This document shows positions 1 to 10,752 of a stretch of 64,000 nucleotides of DNA, piece after piece. The stretch comes from Xanthostigma xanthostigma (Eukaryota; Arthropoda; Insecta; Raphidioptera; Raphidiidae), in NCBI GenBank assembly GCA_963575645.1, contig OY754475.1, forward strand, positions 16,964,509 through 17,028,508, read 5' to 3'. The notes beneath the pieces were generated by a model. That model saw only the letters and a program-made list of their open reading frames with translations. It did not search any database and was not told the DNA's origin. Position 1 is the stretch's first letter. Each line of letters opens with the position of its first letter. The position numbers and the translations under genes are program-made.

Positions 1-186
1 ATACGCCCGATTGATCTGAAATCTATAGTAAGTGAAAAATTCTTTTTGGATAGGATTTGCATAAAATCCGTTCTTAGTGGGTGTCTACGTTAAGAAAAAA
101 CTATGCCAAATAATTGAAACGCATCAGTGTCTCATCTGGGAAAAATGGCATTATTGTTGTTGTTAAACTACAAAAATATTTGACAT

Positions 187-1026
187 TTAAAAGTACCGAT
201 TGCCACCAGAAGTAATTAAATCCGATAAATCTTTTGTGAAGAAATTTTGAAATCCATTTTTTGCGGTCTTTTTGTTTAAACAAAAAACGGCTGAATGGTT
301 TGTGATAAATTTTCTGATGTTTGACGTTAATACATAACTGCGACTTTCTAAATTTGTATGGGTTAATATATGTCTTTTCAAACTATTTTTTTGTTTAAAA
401 TACTGTTTACAAATTTCACATTGGTGCGGTTTCTCTAGTGTATGCAGTATGAGTTAACTGGTGTTGTTTAAAAGTGCCTAGGTATCTAAAAGACTTTGCA
501 CACACTTCACATATATGCGGTTTTTCTCCTGTATGTGTCAGTTTATGTCTCTTAAAAATATCTGAATGTCTGAAACACATTTTACAAACGTCACACTGGT
601 ACGGTTTCTCTCCTGTATGAATTAATGAATGTTTTTTCAAATGTTGTAATTCTCTAAAAGACCGTTTACAAATGTCACACTGGTACGGTTTCTCTCCTGT
701 ATGAATTAATTTGTGTTCCTTTAAAGTTTATATCCTTTGGAAACGCATTTGACAAACGTCACACTGGTGTGGTTTCTCTCCCGTATGTTTAAATTGATGA
801 CTTTTGAAACTTCTGACATCTCTGAAACACATCATACAAACGTCACACTGGTGAGGTTTCTCTCCTGTATGAATTAATTTATGACTTCTTAAACGATCTG
901 AATATCTAAAAGATAATTCACAAACTTCACACTGGTATGGTTTTTCACCTGTATGTATCGATTTATGTCTATTTAAAGTAGCAGCCACTCTGAAACACTT
1001 TGTACAAACTTCACATTGTATCCATT
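187..1026 (-). pseudogene. Broken C2H2 zinc-finger array (8 fingers)
   Basis: Read on the minus strand, this is about eight C2H2 fingers joined by TGEKP linkers, related to the finger exons of genes A-C. It is broken. The first finger at about 1010 is cut off upstream, with no linker or ZAD exon. An in-frame TAA replaces a helix residue in the fourth finger (after FQRI, about 735-745). Near 445-460 a 7-base duplication between the CATAC repeats shifts the frame before the last finger. The last frame runs on to about 187 with non-finger sequence. I infer a 5'-truncated pseudogene of a ZAD zinc-finger gene, the outermost member of the cluster. Confidence 0.85.
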
Positions 1027-1313
1027 CCAGCGGCTTATACCACTATATCGTTAAGTATAACTGTGTTCAGACAACACCTAGATTAAACAATCCGCACTAT
1101 ATGTATTTTTGTAAGTTAGTTAAAACCCATCTATATCTAAAACGGCTGCACCGATTTTTATAAACAGATATCAAAATATAAATAATTGTCTTTATTTCAT
1201 TAGCCAGAGAATGAGTTGTGAAATAAGTCATTACATAGAAGTAAATAATAAAATTACATAAATTACAATTACGTGTTAATTACAAATTCATATAAAATTA
1301 TAGATACATTTAA
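1027..1313. other. Intergenic, start of duplicated unit
   Basis: No gene seen. From about 1140 the sequence (AAACGGCTGCACCGATTTTT and onward) is shared with 4095-4253 and 9940-10122. It marks the downstream edge of the unit that was triplicated with genes A, B and C. Confidence 0.5.
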
Positions 1314-1575
1314 TCTATACTAATATTATAAAGACTCATAAAGAGAGAGTGCGAATTTTGTGAGTTTGTGTGTATGCGGAGAAAAAAACTCCGAAACCAC
1401 TGCAACTAATTGAAAAATTATTTCACCACTATTTAGAATGAACCTTTAGGATGAGCATACGCTATATATTATCGCGTTATAAAAGTGCATTTCGTGGTGA
1501 CCCATTCTGCAACCTAAGTCGACGAAAAAACGGTGGAAATCCACAAATTCGGACCAAGGTGGACGGGGCCACTAG
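1314..1575 (+). mobile_element. Non-autonomous Helitron (copy beside gene A)
   Basis: The element begins TCTATACTAATATTATAAAG and ends CCACTAG. The flanks are A and T, as expected for a Helitron inserted between A and T with no target duplication. No coding sequence is present. Equivalent elements sit at the same place beside genes B and C, so it was inserted before the triplication. This copy lacks the Penelope-derived insert found in the other two. Confidence 0.75.
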
Positions 1576-1793
1576 TCTCTAATCAAACCATGAAGATTGT
1601 GGATTGCAATTAATTACAAACAAATCTACGTTACGTAAAATTAAATAAAATCGCTTAAAATGCACATATATTGTTTGTTTATTTAAATTACAATTCTTGT
1701 TCACTTATGCTACGTTATATTTTACAAATACGTGAAATGCGCTTTTCAAAATATTATTGACATGTTGTTTATCTTTTTGAATTTGAATGGCTA

Positions 1794-1799
1794 TTTATT
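1794..1799 (-). terminator. Poly(A) signal AATAAA of gene A
   Basis: AATAAA on the minus strand, about 20 bases after the TAG of gene A. The same hexamer sits after genes B (5120-5125) and C (10727-10732). Confidence 0.6.
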
Positions 1800-1819
1800 A
1801 ACATCACAGGATGTACTAC

Positions 1820-3577
1820 CTACGGTTTCTCCCCTGTGTGTATTAGCTTATGTCTCTTTAAACTGTATAACTGCCTGAAAGTTTTTTCACAAATATCACA
1901 TCGGTACGGTTTCTCTCCTGTATGAGTAAATTTGTGATGTTTAAAGGTACCCAAATCTCTAAAAGACATTTCACAAACTTCACACTGGTATGGTTTTTCA
2001 CCTGTATGGGTTAGTTTGTGACCCTTCAAGTGATCTGATATTCTGAAACACATTTTGCAAATGTCACACTGGTGAGGTTTCTCCCCTGTATGAATTAATT
2101 TGTGTTTCCTTAAATGTTGCAATTGTCTAAAAGATCGTTTACAAACGTCACAAGAGAATGGCTTCTCTCCAGTGTGAGTTAGTTTATGATTTTTTAAACT
2201 AATATTTTGTGTAAAAGACTTTTTACAAACATCACATTGGTACGGTTTCTCTCCTGTATGAATCAATGTATGCATCTTTAAATCACTTGACTGTCTGAAG
2301 CACGTTCTACAAACTTCACACTGGTATGGTTTCTCTTCTGTATGAGTTAATTTATGTTTGTTTAAGCCAGAAACAACTCTGAAACTCTTTTTACAAATGT
2401 TACATTGGTAAGGTTTCTCATTTGCGGAAGGCATTTTGTTAACCACGCTATATGTACAAGGATTTCCAATTCTGTTTATGCTTCCATCAAAATCGGAACA
2501 TTTGGCCTCAGGAATCATTTCATCGTAACCAATATTCTCGACTTTTATTTTATCTTCGTTACGTGGTGTATTTGTTATGTCATCAGAACATTTTCTATAT
2601 AAATCATCAGTAATCAATTCATCATCATTGTTCGGTTCTTCTTTAATTTCAACGTGACAAAATTCCAAATCTGTAGATGTTTCTTCCTTTATATGGTTTG
2701 TTGTATTTGGAGACCTAGATTGTTTCTCATTCCAGTAACTTACGTCCATGTCATTCATTTCTACGGGTTCACATTTAATAGTAATTTCTGTACCAGAGGT
2801 CTGATCTTTTAAATACTCGGCAGAACCATGCATTAAATGATTGGTTCGTTTCTCAGCACAGTGTAATTGCTGTAAATAGTGGCGCAATGTTTTTTCAGAC
2901 TGTACTACTTGATTTTGGAACTCGTGAATGTCCTCTAGTTTATTACAACATATTAGACAGATGCGGGTCGGCATCTCATCGGGTTCCGTCAGCTATACAA
3001 AATGAAATGCTTTAGACAAAACAATATTTAAAAAGTATATATTGTCAGAGTTAAGGGAGTTCCATTGGTGGGCCAAGAGAAAGAGGGGCAAGGGGGACTT
3101 CCACAGTAAAACATAGGACTAACATTTCATTGCCGAAAAACAGGTAGACAAGAACTTGTTCGAATATGTAGTCAGTATTCTATAGGGTCAATCCCAAAAA
3201 TTTGACATTTTCTGAAACCCCTATCTCCTAGACGCAGATAAAAATACGGGATCTTTGATGAAACGAACCTTAACATTCAATCTTCATGTTACTTATGGGA
3301 ACTGCTGTTACGAGGGTAGTAATAAAACTTTATTTATATCGTAGCCTACATTTTTGGGTAAAAAAGTGGTCTATAGGAGCCAATGGCGTCAAAAATTAGC
3401 AATCTATCTAAAATATCATCGACTTACCTTAACATGAGTACACTCCATTATTTTATCAGCTATTTGTTTCCCTAATTTAGATGAAAATGAGTACATGTCT
3501 GTCATTGTTACATCACATTTTAAACACAATCTGCACATATTACTTAAATCGTGAATAGTTAATTTTAATTCTTCCAT
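1820..3577 (-). CDS. Gene A: ZAD C2H2 zinc-finger protein, 7 fingers
   Basis: Two exons: 3428-3577 (50 codons from ATG) and 1820-2992, giving 440 residues. Exon 1 supplies CRLC and ends ...HVK before GTAAGT. Exon 2 starts after TATAG in phase 0 and supplies CLIC; together the four cysteines form the ZAD zinc site, which in this family mediates dimerisation. An acidic linker with IKCEP and IKEEP motifs (SUMO-acceptor-like) follows, then seven C2H2 fingers with TGEKP-type linkers, and a stop directly after the last TGEKP. It is presumably a nuclear DNA-binding regulator; the target is unknown. It is the least damaged member of the A/B/C set, with C. The intron (2993-3427) is repeat-free compared with B and C. 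Confidence 0.9.
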
Positions 3578-4253
3578 TTTTAGGGTTCCGTACTTCCCTC
3601 AAAAGTAAAAGACGAACCCTTGACTAAGTCACTCATGTCTGTTACAGCCGATTTTCTGTGAAACCAGGTGACGTAGACACTTTACTTTTGTAATTAAAAT
3701 ATTTATATGTATATTTGAATGAGCAAGAGCATGTTACATAAAAAAACATTTTACTTCCTACCACATATGAACGAACATAAGTACCAAACACGTCACAAAA
3801 CAGATTTGTATCCAGGAGCTAACATGCCTTACAGTGTCACTAATAATTTAATAAATATCTAAATCAAGTACCAACCGATATAAAAAGCCTTGAGCTTAAA
3901 AAATACAAAACAGTGGTGTATCAATACCTTGTGAATAATTGCTTTTACAGTGTCAGTGGCTTCATTGCTCAACCCCAACATAAATTATAATTATAATATT
4001 TTATGTGTAAATTTTATTATGATGTACATTGTACAATTTTATGTATGACATATTCAGTGGTTACGGCCTTTTTTTTGAATAAATTCTATCTATCTATCTA
4101 TAAACGGATATCAAAATAATAATAAGTCTTTATTTCATTAGACAGAGAATGAGTGTGTGAAATAAGTCATTACATAGAAGTAAATAATAAAATTACATAA
4201 ATTAGAATTACGTGCTAATTACAAATACATTTAAAATTATAGATACATTTAAT
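3578..4253. other. Upstream of gene A; LINE-like 3' tail
   Basis: 3578-3715 is the conserved 5' flank shared with genes B and C. 3716-4095 is not shared. At about 4060-4101 a T-rich run, GAATAAA and a (TCTA)n microsatellite look like the 3' end of a non-LTR retrotransposon. From about 4103 the next duplicated unit begins. No gene seen. Confidence 0.5.
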
Positions 4254-4904
4254 TTATACCTACTAATATTATAAAGAGAGAGTCCGAATTTTGTGAGTTT
4301 GTGTGTATGCGGAGGGAAATCTCCGGAACCACCTATTTGAAAAATTCTTAACTACTATTTATGAGCAGAACTGAAAACAAGTCTTATAGACTGAATTCAT
4401 ATACCCCTTTTGTAGATTTTTATAAAATAATTTCTGCAATAAATATGTTTATTACTATTATTATTAGAGGTATTTGGAAAGAATTCTGTGGCATAAGGGT
4501 CAAAAGCAAAAGCAATTCTAAATTTTTTAAACTTGCATTTATTCCTGACGTTTTGATACGTTTTGTATCATCTTCAGATGTCAGATGATACAAAACGTAT
4601 CGGAACGTCAGGAATAAATGCAAGATTAAAAAGTTCAGTATTGCTTTTGCTTTTTTTCCTTATGCCACGGAATTCTTTCCAAATACCTCTCATAAACTTC
4701 AATAGATTACAATTACTCTATTTATTAAATAAAGTCAAATTCATATTATTATTATTATTATTTAGAATGAACCTTCAGGATGAACATACGCTATATATTA
4801 TCGCGTTATAAAACTGCTTTTCGTGGAGACCAAATCTGCAACCTAAGTCGACGAAAAAACGGTGGCAATCCTCAAATTCGGACCAAGGTGGACGGGGCCA
4901 CTAG
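4254..4904 (+). mobile_element. Helitron beside gene B, with a nested insert
   Basis: The same element as at 1314-1575: CTAATATTATAAAG start, degraded TC terminus, and CACTAG end followed by T. It is about 390 bases longer because Penelope-derived palindromic DNA is inserted at about 4361-4735. The copy beside gene A is the empty site. Confidence 0.7.
4361..4735. mobile_element. Penelope-like inverted-repeat fragment
   Basis: A foldback: 4460-4575 pairs with 4578-4700 (TTGGAAAGAATTC against GAATTCTTTCCAA at the outer ends). Each arm holds a degenerate form of the hammerhead-like core that is intact at 13473-13502. Both open frames through it follow from the palindrome and are not genes. The same insert sits in the Helitron beside gene C and is absent beside gene A. 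Confidence 0.55.
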
Positions 4905-5094
4905 TCTCTAATCAAACCATGAAGATTGTGGATTCCAATTAATTACAAACAAATCTACGGAGCGTAAAATTAAATAAAATTGCTTAAGATGCATATAACA
5001 TTTTGTTTGTTTATTTAAATTGCAATTCTTGTTCACTTATGTTATTTTTTACAATTCGTGAAGTGCGTTTTTCAAAATATCATTGACACGTTGT

Positions 5095-8000
5095 TTATCT
5101 TTTTGAATTTGAATGGTTATTTATTAACATCACAGGATGTACTACATACGGTTTCTCCCCTGTGTGTATTAGCTTATGTCTCTTTAAACTGTATAGCTGC
5201 CTGTAAGTTTTTTCACAAATATCACATTGGTACGGTTTCTCCCCTGTATGAATTAATTTGTGTTTCTTTAAATGTGGCAATTGTCTAAAAGAGCGTTTAC
5301 AAACGTCACAAGAGAATGGCTTCTTTCCAGTGTGAGTTAGTTTATGACTTTTTAAACTAATATTTTGTGTAAAACACTTTTTACAAACGTCACATTGGTA
5401 CGGTTTCACTCCTGTATGAATCAATGTATGCATCTTTAAATCACTTGACTGTTTGAAGCACGTTTTACAAACTTCACACTGGTATGGTTTCTCATCTGTA
5501 TGACTTAATTTATGTTTGTTTAAACCAGAAGGAACTCTGAAACTCTTTTTACAAATGTTACATTGGTAAGATTTTTCATTTACGGAAGGCATTTTGTTGA
5601 CCACGTCATATGCACAAGGATTTCCAATTTTGTTTAAGCTTCCATCAAAATCGGAACATTTAGCGTCAGGAATCATTTCATCGTATACAATATTCTCGAC
5701 TTTTATTTTATCTTCGTTACGTGGCGTATTTGTTATTTCATCAGAACATTTTCTATATAAATCATCAGTAATTAATTTATCATTGTTCGGTTCTTCTTTA
5801 ATTTCAACGTGACAAAATTCCAACTCTGTAGATGTTTCTTCCTTTATATGGTTTGTTGCATTTGGCGACCTAGATTGTTTCTCATTCCAGTAACTTACGT
5901 CTATGTCTTTTTTTTCTACGGGTTCATATTTTATAGTAATTTCTGTACCAGAGGTCTGATCTTTTAAATACTCGGCAGAACCATGCATTAAATGATTGGT
6001 TCGTTTCTCAGCACAGTGTAATTGCTGTAAATACTGGCGCAATGTTTTTTCAGACTGTACTACTTGATTTTGGAACTCGTGAATGTCCTCTAGTCTATTA
6101 CAACACATTTGGCAGATGCGGGTCGGCATCTCATCGGGTTCCGTCAGCTATACAAAATGAAATGCTTTAGACAAAACAATATTTAAAAAGTATATATTAT
6201 CAGAGTTAAGGGAGTTCCACTGGTAGACAAAGAGAAAGAGGTACAAGGGGAAACTTCCTCAGTAAAACATAGGACTAACATTTCATTGCCAATGTTAAGA
6301 ACAAAAATTTGAGCTGTGAAAAAACAGTAATGTAGTCGTTTTCAAAGGAAGGCGAGTGGCAACGTCTCGGCTTGAAAGTTCATGATTATACAGTTGCTAC
6401 TACTGTGTAAGTGTATTCCTTGTTCTGTTGAATGGTCTGTTTGTGTATATTCATTATTGTAATTACTACGACCATTTTGCTGCTATATTTTTCGAACGTT
6501 TAATAAAATGGATATTGAGATGCATGGAACAAGTTTTGGTCAATATTACACGCTTTATATTAGTTTCACTTGTAATTTTGTATGTATGTATGTTTGTTTG
6601 TAAACTCGTTTGTACTACAGCAAGTGGTTTATTAGTGTAGTATAATATGCCAGCACTGTAAATTCAGTGGGTAGCCGTGCGGTCTAAAGCACGGGTCTTC
6701 GCTGACGTCAACTCTCGGAATCACGGGTCGTGGGTTCTAATCCCGTCCACGCCGAAAAAAAATTGTTTTTTTTTCGGCAAATTTTTGACAATAAATCGAA
6801 CTAAAAAGTGGAAAATAAATATAGTTTAAAAAAACTAAAAAACTCGCTTTATATCAAACTAAAAAGTGAAAAATAAATATAGTTTAAAAAAAAAACTAAA
6901 AAACACGCTTTATATCGAACTAAAAAGTAAAAAATATTTTTTTAAAATAAGCTTAAAACAATAATGAATAAAAATACTAGTATTATTGTGAAAAAAGCGT
7001 GGGGCGCTCAATGTACGAAAATGTGGAACAAAGCGCCCCACGTTTTTTTCACAATAATACTAGTATTTTTTATTCATTATTGTTGTAAGCTTATTTTTGA
7101 AAAAAATATTTTTTACTTTTTAGTTCGATATATAGCGTGTTTTTTAGTTTATTTTAAACTATATTTTATACAACATGTAAACTCTCTCCGGATATATAAA
7201 AATTATCAGAATACAGTGAAATTAATTCTGATATTTGCACAGAGCTCTTTTAAGTAATAATGTACGGTACATATAGAATAATTTTATATAATATCGAAAC
7301 CCTATATACTTTGTTCCTTTTTGTTGTAGGGCATTTCAGTGATTATTATCCCAGCAAAAACAAGAATCTGAATAAAGGAGCCAAGATCCCGTCTAGGCGT
7401 CTAGGGATTAGTTTGTTTGGACATCAAAGAATTACATTTTAAAACTGTACTAGTTCTATTCTAATCTCAAAATCAAAAACTGAGATTTGAAACACAAATT
7501 CCGAAATAAATTTTAGTTTCATCTCTTAAGGCTTTACTCGGGAAGTTTCCAATTTTATTAGAATTTTTTGTTTCTTAGATTTAAAGTTAGTCAAGTCAAA
7601 GTCTGAAGAGAGGACTGCATTAAATTTGTGTAGAATTTCTGTTCTAAATCTCATTTCTCAAGCTTAAGATTAGAATGGAACTTGGACCGTTTCTTTTAAT
7701 GGTCGAAAAACAGATAGACAAGAAATTTTTTGAAAATGTGGAGTCAGTATTCTATAGGGTCAATCCGAAAAATTTGACATTTTCTGAAACCCCTATATCC
7801 TAGACGCAAATAAAAATACGGAATCTTTGACGAAACGAACCTCAACACATTAAATATTCACGTTACTAATGGGAACTGATGTTACGAGGGTAGTAATAAA
7901 ACTTTATTTATATCGTAGCTTACATTTTTGGGTAAAAAAGTGGTCTATAGGCGCCGATAGCGTCAAAAATTAGCAATCTATCTAAAATATCATCGACTTA

Positions 8001-8151
8001 CCTTAACATGAGTACACTCCATTATTTTATCAGCTATTTGTTTCCCTAATTTAGATGAAAATGAGTACATGTCTGTCATTGTCACATCACGTTTTAAACA
8101 TAATCTGCACATATTAGTTAGATCGTGAATAGTTAATTTCAATTCTTCCAT
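5095..8151 (-). CDS. Gene B: ZAD C2H2 zinc-finger protein, 5 fingers, stop-loss tail
   Basis: Exons 8002-8151 (50 codons, CRLC) and 5095-6147 (CQMC, linker, fingers) give about 400 residues. The intron position and phase match genes A and C. Two fingers present in A and C (the ISDHL/LSDHL-type and LGTF-type) are missing in frame, leaving five. The TAG that follows the last TGEKP in A and C is TAT here (base 5146), so the frame runs on 17 residues to a TAA. The poly(A) signal at 5120-5125 lies inside that extension. The intron carries a 1.4 kb insertion (6291-7703). The product may still be made, but it is clearly diverging. Confidence 0.8.
6291..7703. mobile_element. 1.4 kb insertion in gene B intron
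   Basis: Introns A and C run straight through this point (CATTGCC/CGAAAAACAG), whereas B has 1.4 kb between those words. It contains a tRNA-like pol III head (6665-6754), three tandem copies of about 65 bases around 6790-6930, and an inverted repeat from about 6893 to 7165 with a GC-rich apex (GCGTGGGGCGC / GCGCCCCACG). I do not recognise an encoded protein. It is probably a composite of a SINE and a foldback element. Confidence 0.6.
6665..6754 (+). repeat. tRNA-derived SINE head (Leu/Ser-like)
   Basis: It has an A-box-like TAGCCGTGCGG, a B-box-like GGTTCTAATCC and a T-stem GTGGG/CCCGT. A long stretch before the T arm fits a class II tRNA ancestor. The acceptor stem pairs in only 4 of 7 positions, and no CCA or clean anticodon arm is visible. 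It is a retroposed pseudo-tRNA rather than a working tRNA. Confidence 0.5.
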
Positions 8152-8733
8152 CTTTAGGGTTCCGTACTTCCCTCAAAAGTAAAAGACGAACCCCTTACAA
8201 ACTACAAAGTCACTTGTGTCTGTCACAGTCGATTTTCTCATAAACAAGGTGACGTAGACACTTTAATTTTGTAATTAAAATATTTATATAAGAATTAAAG
8301 ACCGGGGAAATTAACTATTCGCAAAGAAATGACTGTATACTTAATACCTATATCATGAAGAATACCTATTACTAAAATTAAAGTGAACAGATTTAAGAGG
8401 AAAATTAGATCATAATCGGAGAAGGGGTTGTAGACATTGATATAGATTTGTTTTCATCGAGTTCGTTGAAATGTGATTAGTTGCGGGCTGCAAAAATTGT
8501 GAACAAAGTTACATTTCGTTCATTTATTTAAAGGAGGTAAAATACGTAAATTACTAAGTATAGTAAACAGCAAATATTGCTCATTTGTCATGACAATTCC
8601 TTTAAAAATGTTTTTTTTTTGTTTTTCTCTTTTTAATATCAGCGTGAGAAATCACGCTTTGACCGTGTGCTGCTGTTTCATTCTATAGCATTTTTTAGGG
8701 GTGGATTTCTGTCAGGTTGCACAATTTGAAAAA
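8152..8733. promoter_or_regulatory. Divergent intergenic region between gene B and the orphan ZAD exon
   Basis: The 5' flank of gene B (8152-8288) matches that of gene A. 8660-8733 matches the 5' flank of gene D. About 370 bases between them (8289-8660) have no match in the C/D pair. It is presumably the ancestral shared promoter region, expanded. No ORF or recognisable element lies within it. Confidence 0.4.
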
Positions 8734-8880
8734 ATGAAGCCTTTTATAACAGGACAAGACTTAAGTAAAATGTGCAGGTTGTATATAACGCCGAGTGTGA
8801 AGATGAATGACGTATTTTGCATTCCACCCCAATCAGAAAAGGAAATAGCTGATTTAATAATGCAATGTGCCCCCGTTCAG
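8734..8880 (+). pseudogene. Orphan ZAD first exon, Cys to Tyr
   Basis: A 49-codon exon (MKPFITGQDLS...CAPVQ) ends at a GTATTA donor and is nearly identical to exon 1 of gene D. The second zinc-ligand cysteine is tyrosine (CRLY for CRLC). No second exon follows before gene C on the other strand; a Penelope-type palindrome begins about 175 bases downstream. It is most likely the stranded remnant of the divergent partner of gene B. Splicing across 5.4 kb to the exon 2 of gene D is phase-compatible but speculative. Confidence 0.75.
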
Positions 8881-9053
8881 GTATTATGATTAAAATTATT
8901 GAAAACACTTTTTTTTGTTTTTGTTAATTTTTGTACCTATCATATAATTGACAGCAATTTACAAGTAGGTGCAGTTTATGTACCTATAACTTAGAAATGT
9001 TTAGAGAAAAGACAGTATCTATTTGTAGTCATTGATGTCGATACATATCCTAT

Positions 9054-9195
9054 TTAATAAATAAAATTATCGACCAATTTTTCAGACAATATATTAACAA
9101 ACAATATAAAATTAATACATTAACGTTAATGTATTAATTTTATATTGTTTGTTAATATATTTTCGGAAAAATTGGTCGATAATTTTATTTATTGA
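9054..9195. repeat. Perfect-centre palindrome, Penelope-type ends
   Basis: Arms of about 65 bases meet at AACGTT (9122-9127) with no spacer. The outer arms carry ATCGACCAATTTTT, the same terminal word (GTCGACCAATTTTT) that bounds the Penelope-like elements at 35358-36169 and 49780. It is therefore two element ends joined head to head. Confidence 0.75.
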
Positions 9196-9389
9196 AGAGT
9201 TCTAATCAGACGTTAATCAAAGATTTGAATATCCTATTTAAATTTCACTTTTGAGAAACCGTAAAAGAGAAGAAACTCTTGCAATGAAACAAATTTAATT
9301 CAAAACTTAGAGGGTTTTAACGTATGGTTTTGATAATATTTCTAAAGTTGTTTTTAAATATTGGTTGAGTTTTTGGACTCTTGATAATT

Positions 9390-9785
9390 TGTTGTCCGAA
9401 AAAAAATTGTTATTGGTTAACTAGATGTATTGAATTTGCAATGCTTGATGTTGGTGAATGTCGACTTGCTTATTGTTGCTGACCATTATTTTGAATGGTG
9501 TTGATTGTTTTGTGGCGATGTCAGACCAGGCTGGCGTTGATTTTCTTGAGACTGCATTTGCTGTTGATTTTCTTCGAGTTGTCTGTTCCATTGTTAATGA
9601 GTGCTGATGATTGAATGATAGATTTTCTGTAGATGACTGTTAGTTGATGATCTATTTTCTTCAGACGTTTGATGTTCTTGAGATCGTTGATTGTCCAAAG
9701 ACTGGATGCTGCTATCGTCTTGAGAACATTGTTGTTGTTGACTTGATGTATGATGGAGACCAGTTAATATCGATTCTTCCATTTT
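9390..9785 (-). other. Gln-rich coding-like relic
   Basis: The minus strand reads as a Gln/Ser/Asn-rich peptide (MEESILTGLHHTSSQQQQ...), with a stop at 9594. A continuation in similar composition follows (QLEENQQQ..., SPQNNQHHSK). No domain, splice signals or paralog in the window. It could be a relic of a transposon ORF or of a host exon; I do not recognise it. Confidence 0.25.
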
Positions 9786-9869
9786 TTTACCCGACTGTGG
9801 AACTTAATGAGCATTTTATGTTTAGCAATCTTATGTACCTGTACTGTACAACAGTATCGTGAAGTTTCT

Positions 9870-10122
9870 GTTGTCGTAGGCAACACCTAGAATAAACGGT
9901 ACGTGCTATATATATTTTTGTAACTTAGTTTAAATCCATCTACAACCAGAACGGCTGCACCGATGTTTATAAACAAATATCAAAATAATAATAATAGTCT
10001 TTATTTCATCAGACAGAAATTAAGTGTGTGAATAAGTCATTACATAGAAGTAAATAATAAAATTACATAAATTACAATTACGTGTTAATTACAAATTCAT
10101 TTAAAATTATAGATACATTTAA
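9870..10122. other. Start of the third duplicated unit
   Basis: From about 9940 the sequence matches the equivalent flank at 1140 and 4103. No gene. Confidence 0.4.
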
Positions 10123-10508
10123 TCTATACTAATTTTATAAAGAGAGAGTCCATTGCATTTATTCCTGACGTCTTGATACGTTTTGTATCATCTTCAGATG
10201 TCAATGATACAAAACGTATCGGAACGTCAGGAATAAATGCAAGTTTAAAAAGTTCAGTATTGCTTTTGCTTTTTTTCCGTATGCCACGGAATTCTTTCCA
10301 AATATCTCTCATAAACTTCAATTAATCTATTTGTTGAATAGAGTCAAATTCATATTATTATTATTATTTAGAATGAACCTTCAGGATGACATACGCTATA
10401 TATTATCGCGTTATAGAAGCGCTTTTCGTGGAGACCAATTCTGCAACCTAAGTCGACGAAAAAACGGTGGCAATCCTCAAATTCGGACCAAATGGACGGG
10501 GCCACTAG
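10123..10508 (+). mobile_element. Helitron beside gene C, internally deleted
   Basis: TCTATACTAATTTTATAAAG start, CCACTAG end, A/T flanks. The left part of the Helitron is deleted up to the Penelope-derived palindrome (about 10150-10375) that it shares with the copy beside gene B. That shared insert groups B with C to the exclusion of A. Confidence 0.7.
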
Positions 10509-10752
10509 TCTCTAATCAAACCATGAAGATTGTGGATTGCAATTAATTACAAATAAATCTACAGAGCGTAAAATTAAATAAAATTGCTTAAAATGCACAT
10601 ATCTTGTTTGTGTATTTAAATTACAATTCTTGTTCACTTATGCTACGTTATTTTTTACAAATACGTGAAGTGCGCTTTTCAAAATATCATTGACACGTTG
10701 TTTATCTTTTTGAATTTGAATGGCTATTTATTAACATCAGAGGATGCACTAC

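Noticed and set aside
4361-4811. Three overlapping frames on both strands with similar peptides
   Set aside because: They are consequences of the Penelope-derived palindrome.
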